Assembly: GCA_016946835.1 (NCBI GenBank)
Contig: JACVTC010000080.1
Span: 185,001 to 217,500, forward strand
DNA: 32,500 bases
Direction: 5' to 3'
From: Neocallimastix lanati (nom. inval.)
Lineage: Eukaryota; Neocallimastigomycota; Neocallimastigomycetes; Neocallimastigales; Neocallimastigaceae
Position numbers and translations under genes: made by a program. The stretch's first letter is position 1. Each line of letters begins with the position of its first letter. Positions 31,372 through 32,500 of the stretch are shown piece after piece. The notes beneath the pieces were generated by a model. The model had not been told where the DNA came from and did not search any database. It worked only from the letters and a program-made list of their open reading frames with translations.

Positions 31372-32500
31372 ATGGTAAATTCCGAAGATCAGGAATACCT
31401 TTTAATAGAAGATAATTCTAAAAACAAAAGATTTAAAATAAAAAGACATACAAAAAAACTAAAAATATTAATTTTTTCTTTACTTACAGTAATTGCAATT
31501 TCAATTCCATTTTTTTTACATAAAAATGATGATAATTCACAAGAAGAAATTAAACTCGTATATATAAAAGGTTATTCAAGGAAAGATAAATATGGATTAG
31601 AATTAAATTCAAATATTTTAGATGGTATTTATTGTGTTGGATTTGATAATGATCCAGATAAATTAGTAGAGGATTGGAAATTATATAATCCACCATGTCC
31701 ATATTTACATCCAGTACATTATCCAGATTCAATATTAAATCCAAAATGCGATGATATCAGTGTTCAATTAATAAATTATGAAAATGAAGATGGTGGTCTT
31801 CCATATTCCATACATTTAAAAAGTATTTCCGAACAACTTAAAAAATGGAAAAAATTTGAAAAAAAGAATGGTGATAATCCATTCTATGGTCAAAAAAAAG
31901 TTAATGAACTTGTTGATGATAAGTACTATCCATTTGATTATGGTTACAATGGTAAAGATACGTCTGATATAGATGATGATGAATACTATAAAAATGTTGT
32001 GAACAGTAGAATGGACGAAGTTCCTGATCCCAGAAGAAGACGTTTATTCAGTTTTATCTTATTTAATTCAGAATACGATTTATTAGATTTATATTTATCA
32101 GAATATTATGAAATATTTGATTATTTTGTTATTTACGAATCCAATATGACGTTCACTGGTACACCAAAGCCATTATACTTTACACGTGCGCTTTTAGAAA
32201 CTGATAGATATGATAAATTTAAAGATAAATTGATTCCATTACCAATGAAAATTGAGGTAAATGAAGACAATGGTAGAGGTTATGCTTTCCCAAGAGAACA
32301 TGTTGCAAGAAGACTTGTTGTTGCTGAAGGATTAAGATCAGTTCAAGCGCGTCATGGTGATATATTTATGCATGGCGATTTAGATGAAATGGTAAAACCA
32401 CATGTTATTGCTCGTTTAAAGAAATGTGGTGGATGGGAACATTTACAAGCTGGAATTGGTGGTGGTCCGAAGTCTTTTAAAAATGATGATGTAGAAACAT
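31372..32500 (+). CDS. GT17-family glycosyltransferase, type II membrane, 3' truncated
   Basis: An open frame from the ATG at 31372 that runs off the window after 376 codons with no stop or intron. The N-terminal 30 residues are charged and are followed by one hydrophobic anchor (about 31-49, KILIFSLLTVIAISIPFFL), giving a type II Golgi/ER topology with a lumenal catalytic part. From about residue 220 the sequence RRRLFSFILFNSEYDLLDLY, then YFVIYESNMTFTG, FPREHVARR and HGDLDEMV (D336 and D338) match glycosyltransferase family 17, whose animal member is the beta-1,4-mannosyl-glycoprotein N-acetylglucosaminyltransferase that adds bisecting GlcNAc. The D-L-D pair is the likely metal/nucleotide-sugar site. 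The stem region (50-215) is Asp/Asn/Tyr-rich. Substrate in the fungus is unknown. It is well separated from its neighbours. Confidence 0.88.
   Translation, partial: MVNSEDQEYLLIEDNSKNKRFKIKRHTKKLKILIFSLLTVIAISIPFFLHKNDDNSQEEIKLVYIKGYSRKDKYGLELNSNILDGIYCVGFDNDPDKLVEDWKLYNPPCPYLHPVHYPDSILNPKCDDISVQLINYENEDGGLPYSIHLKSISEQLKKWKKFEKKNGDNPFYGQKKVNELVDDKYYPFDYGYNGKDTSDIDDDEYYKNVVNSRMDEVPDPRRRRLFSFILFNSEYDLLDLYLSEYYEIFDYFVIYESNMTFTGTPKPLYFTRALLETDRYDKFKDKLIPLPMKIEVNEDNGRGYAFPREHVARRLVVAEGLRSVQARHGDIFMHGDLDEMVKPHVIARLKKCGGWEHLQAGIGGGPKSFKNDDVET

Noticed and set aside
31550-31744. - strand 64-codon frame
   Set aside because: It is antisense to the GT17-like gene.

Overview
The window reads as nuclear DNA of an anaerobic gut fungus (Neocallimastigomycota). 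The main clue is a secreted CotH-kinase-type protein, spliced from six exons, that ends in two cysteine-rich fungal dockerin modules of the kind that assemble the cellulosomes of these fungi. Supporting clues are extremely AT-rich intergenic DNA with homopolymer runs up to 58 bases, short introns, asparagine-rich ankyrin proteins, and an intronless transporter pair that looks bacterial (Firmicutes-like), a frequent kind of acquisition in rumen fungi. The genus cannot be told from the window.

Layout. Positions 1-2650 are simple-sequence DNA: a TTTA microsatellite, a 41-bp minisatellite, an inverted related array of 46-57-bp units, and a TTTTA satellite. Positions about 2650-10120 are a nested transposon site. 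A decayed FLYWCH/MULE-type transposase gene is split by a nearly complete Ty1/copia element (3130-9180) with almost identical LTRs, 5-bp target duplications, a primer site matching the 5' half of tRNA-Lys(CUU), and one in-frame stop exactly at the third catalytic residue of integrase. Positions 10920-12537 are a foldback-type element with arrays of a CATTTCG motif at both ends.

Two tandem paralogous 14-segment MFS drug/proton-antiporter-type transporters follow (13705-15429 and 16877-18544, + strand), then the convergent CotH-dockerin gene (20348-23472, - strand). Beyond a repeat-rich gap lie an ankyrin-repeat protein (26776-28629, -), an isolated less AT-rich island with an unrecognised ORF (about 29985-30672, -), and the 5' part of a membrane-anchored family GT17-like glycosyltransferase (31372 to the window end, +).

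The genes do not form an operon-like unit. Two fit the extracellular and secretory themes of gut fungi (CotH-dockerin, GT17), the MFS pair is probably for efflux or transport, and the rest is mobile or repetitive DNA. Long A-runs tend to lie on the sense strand around each gene and change strand in the convergent gap near 19500.
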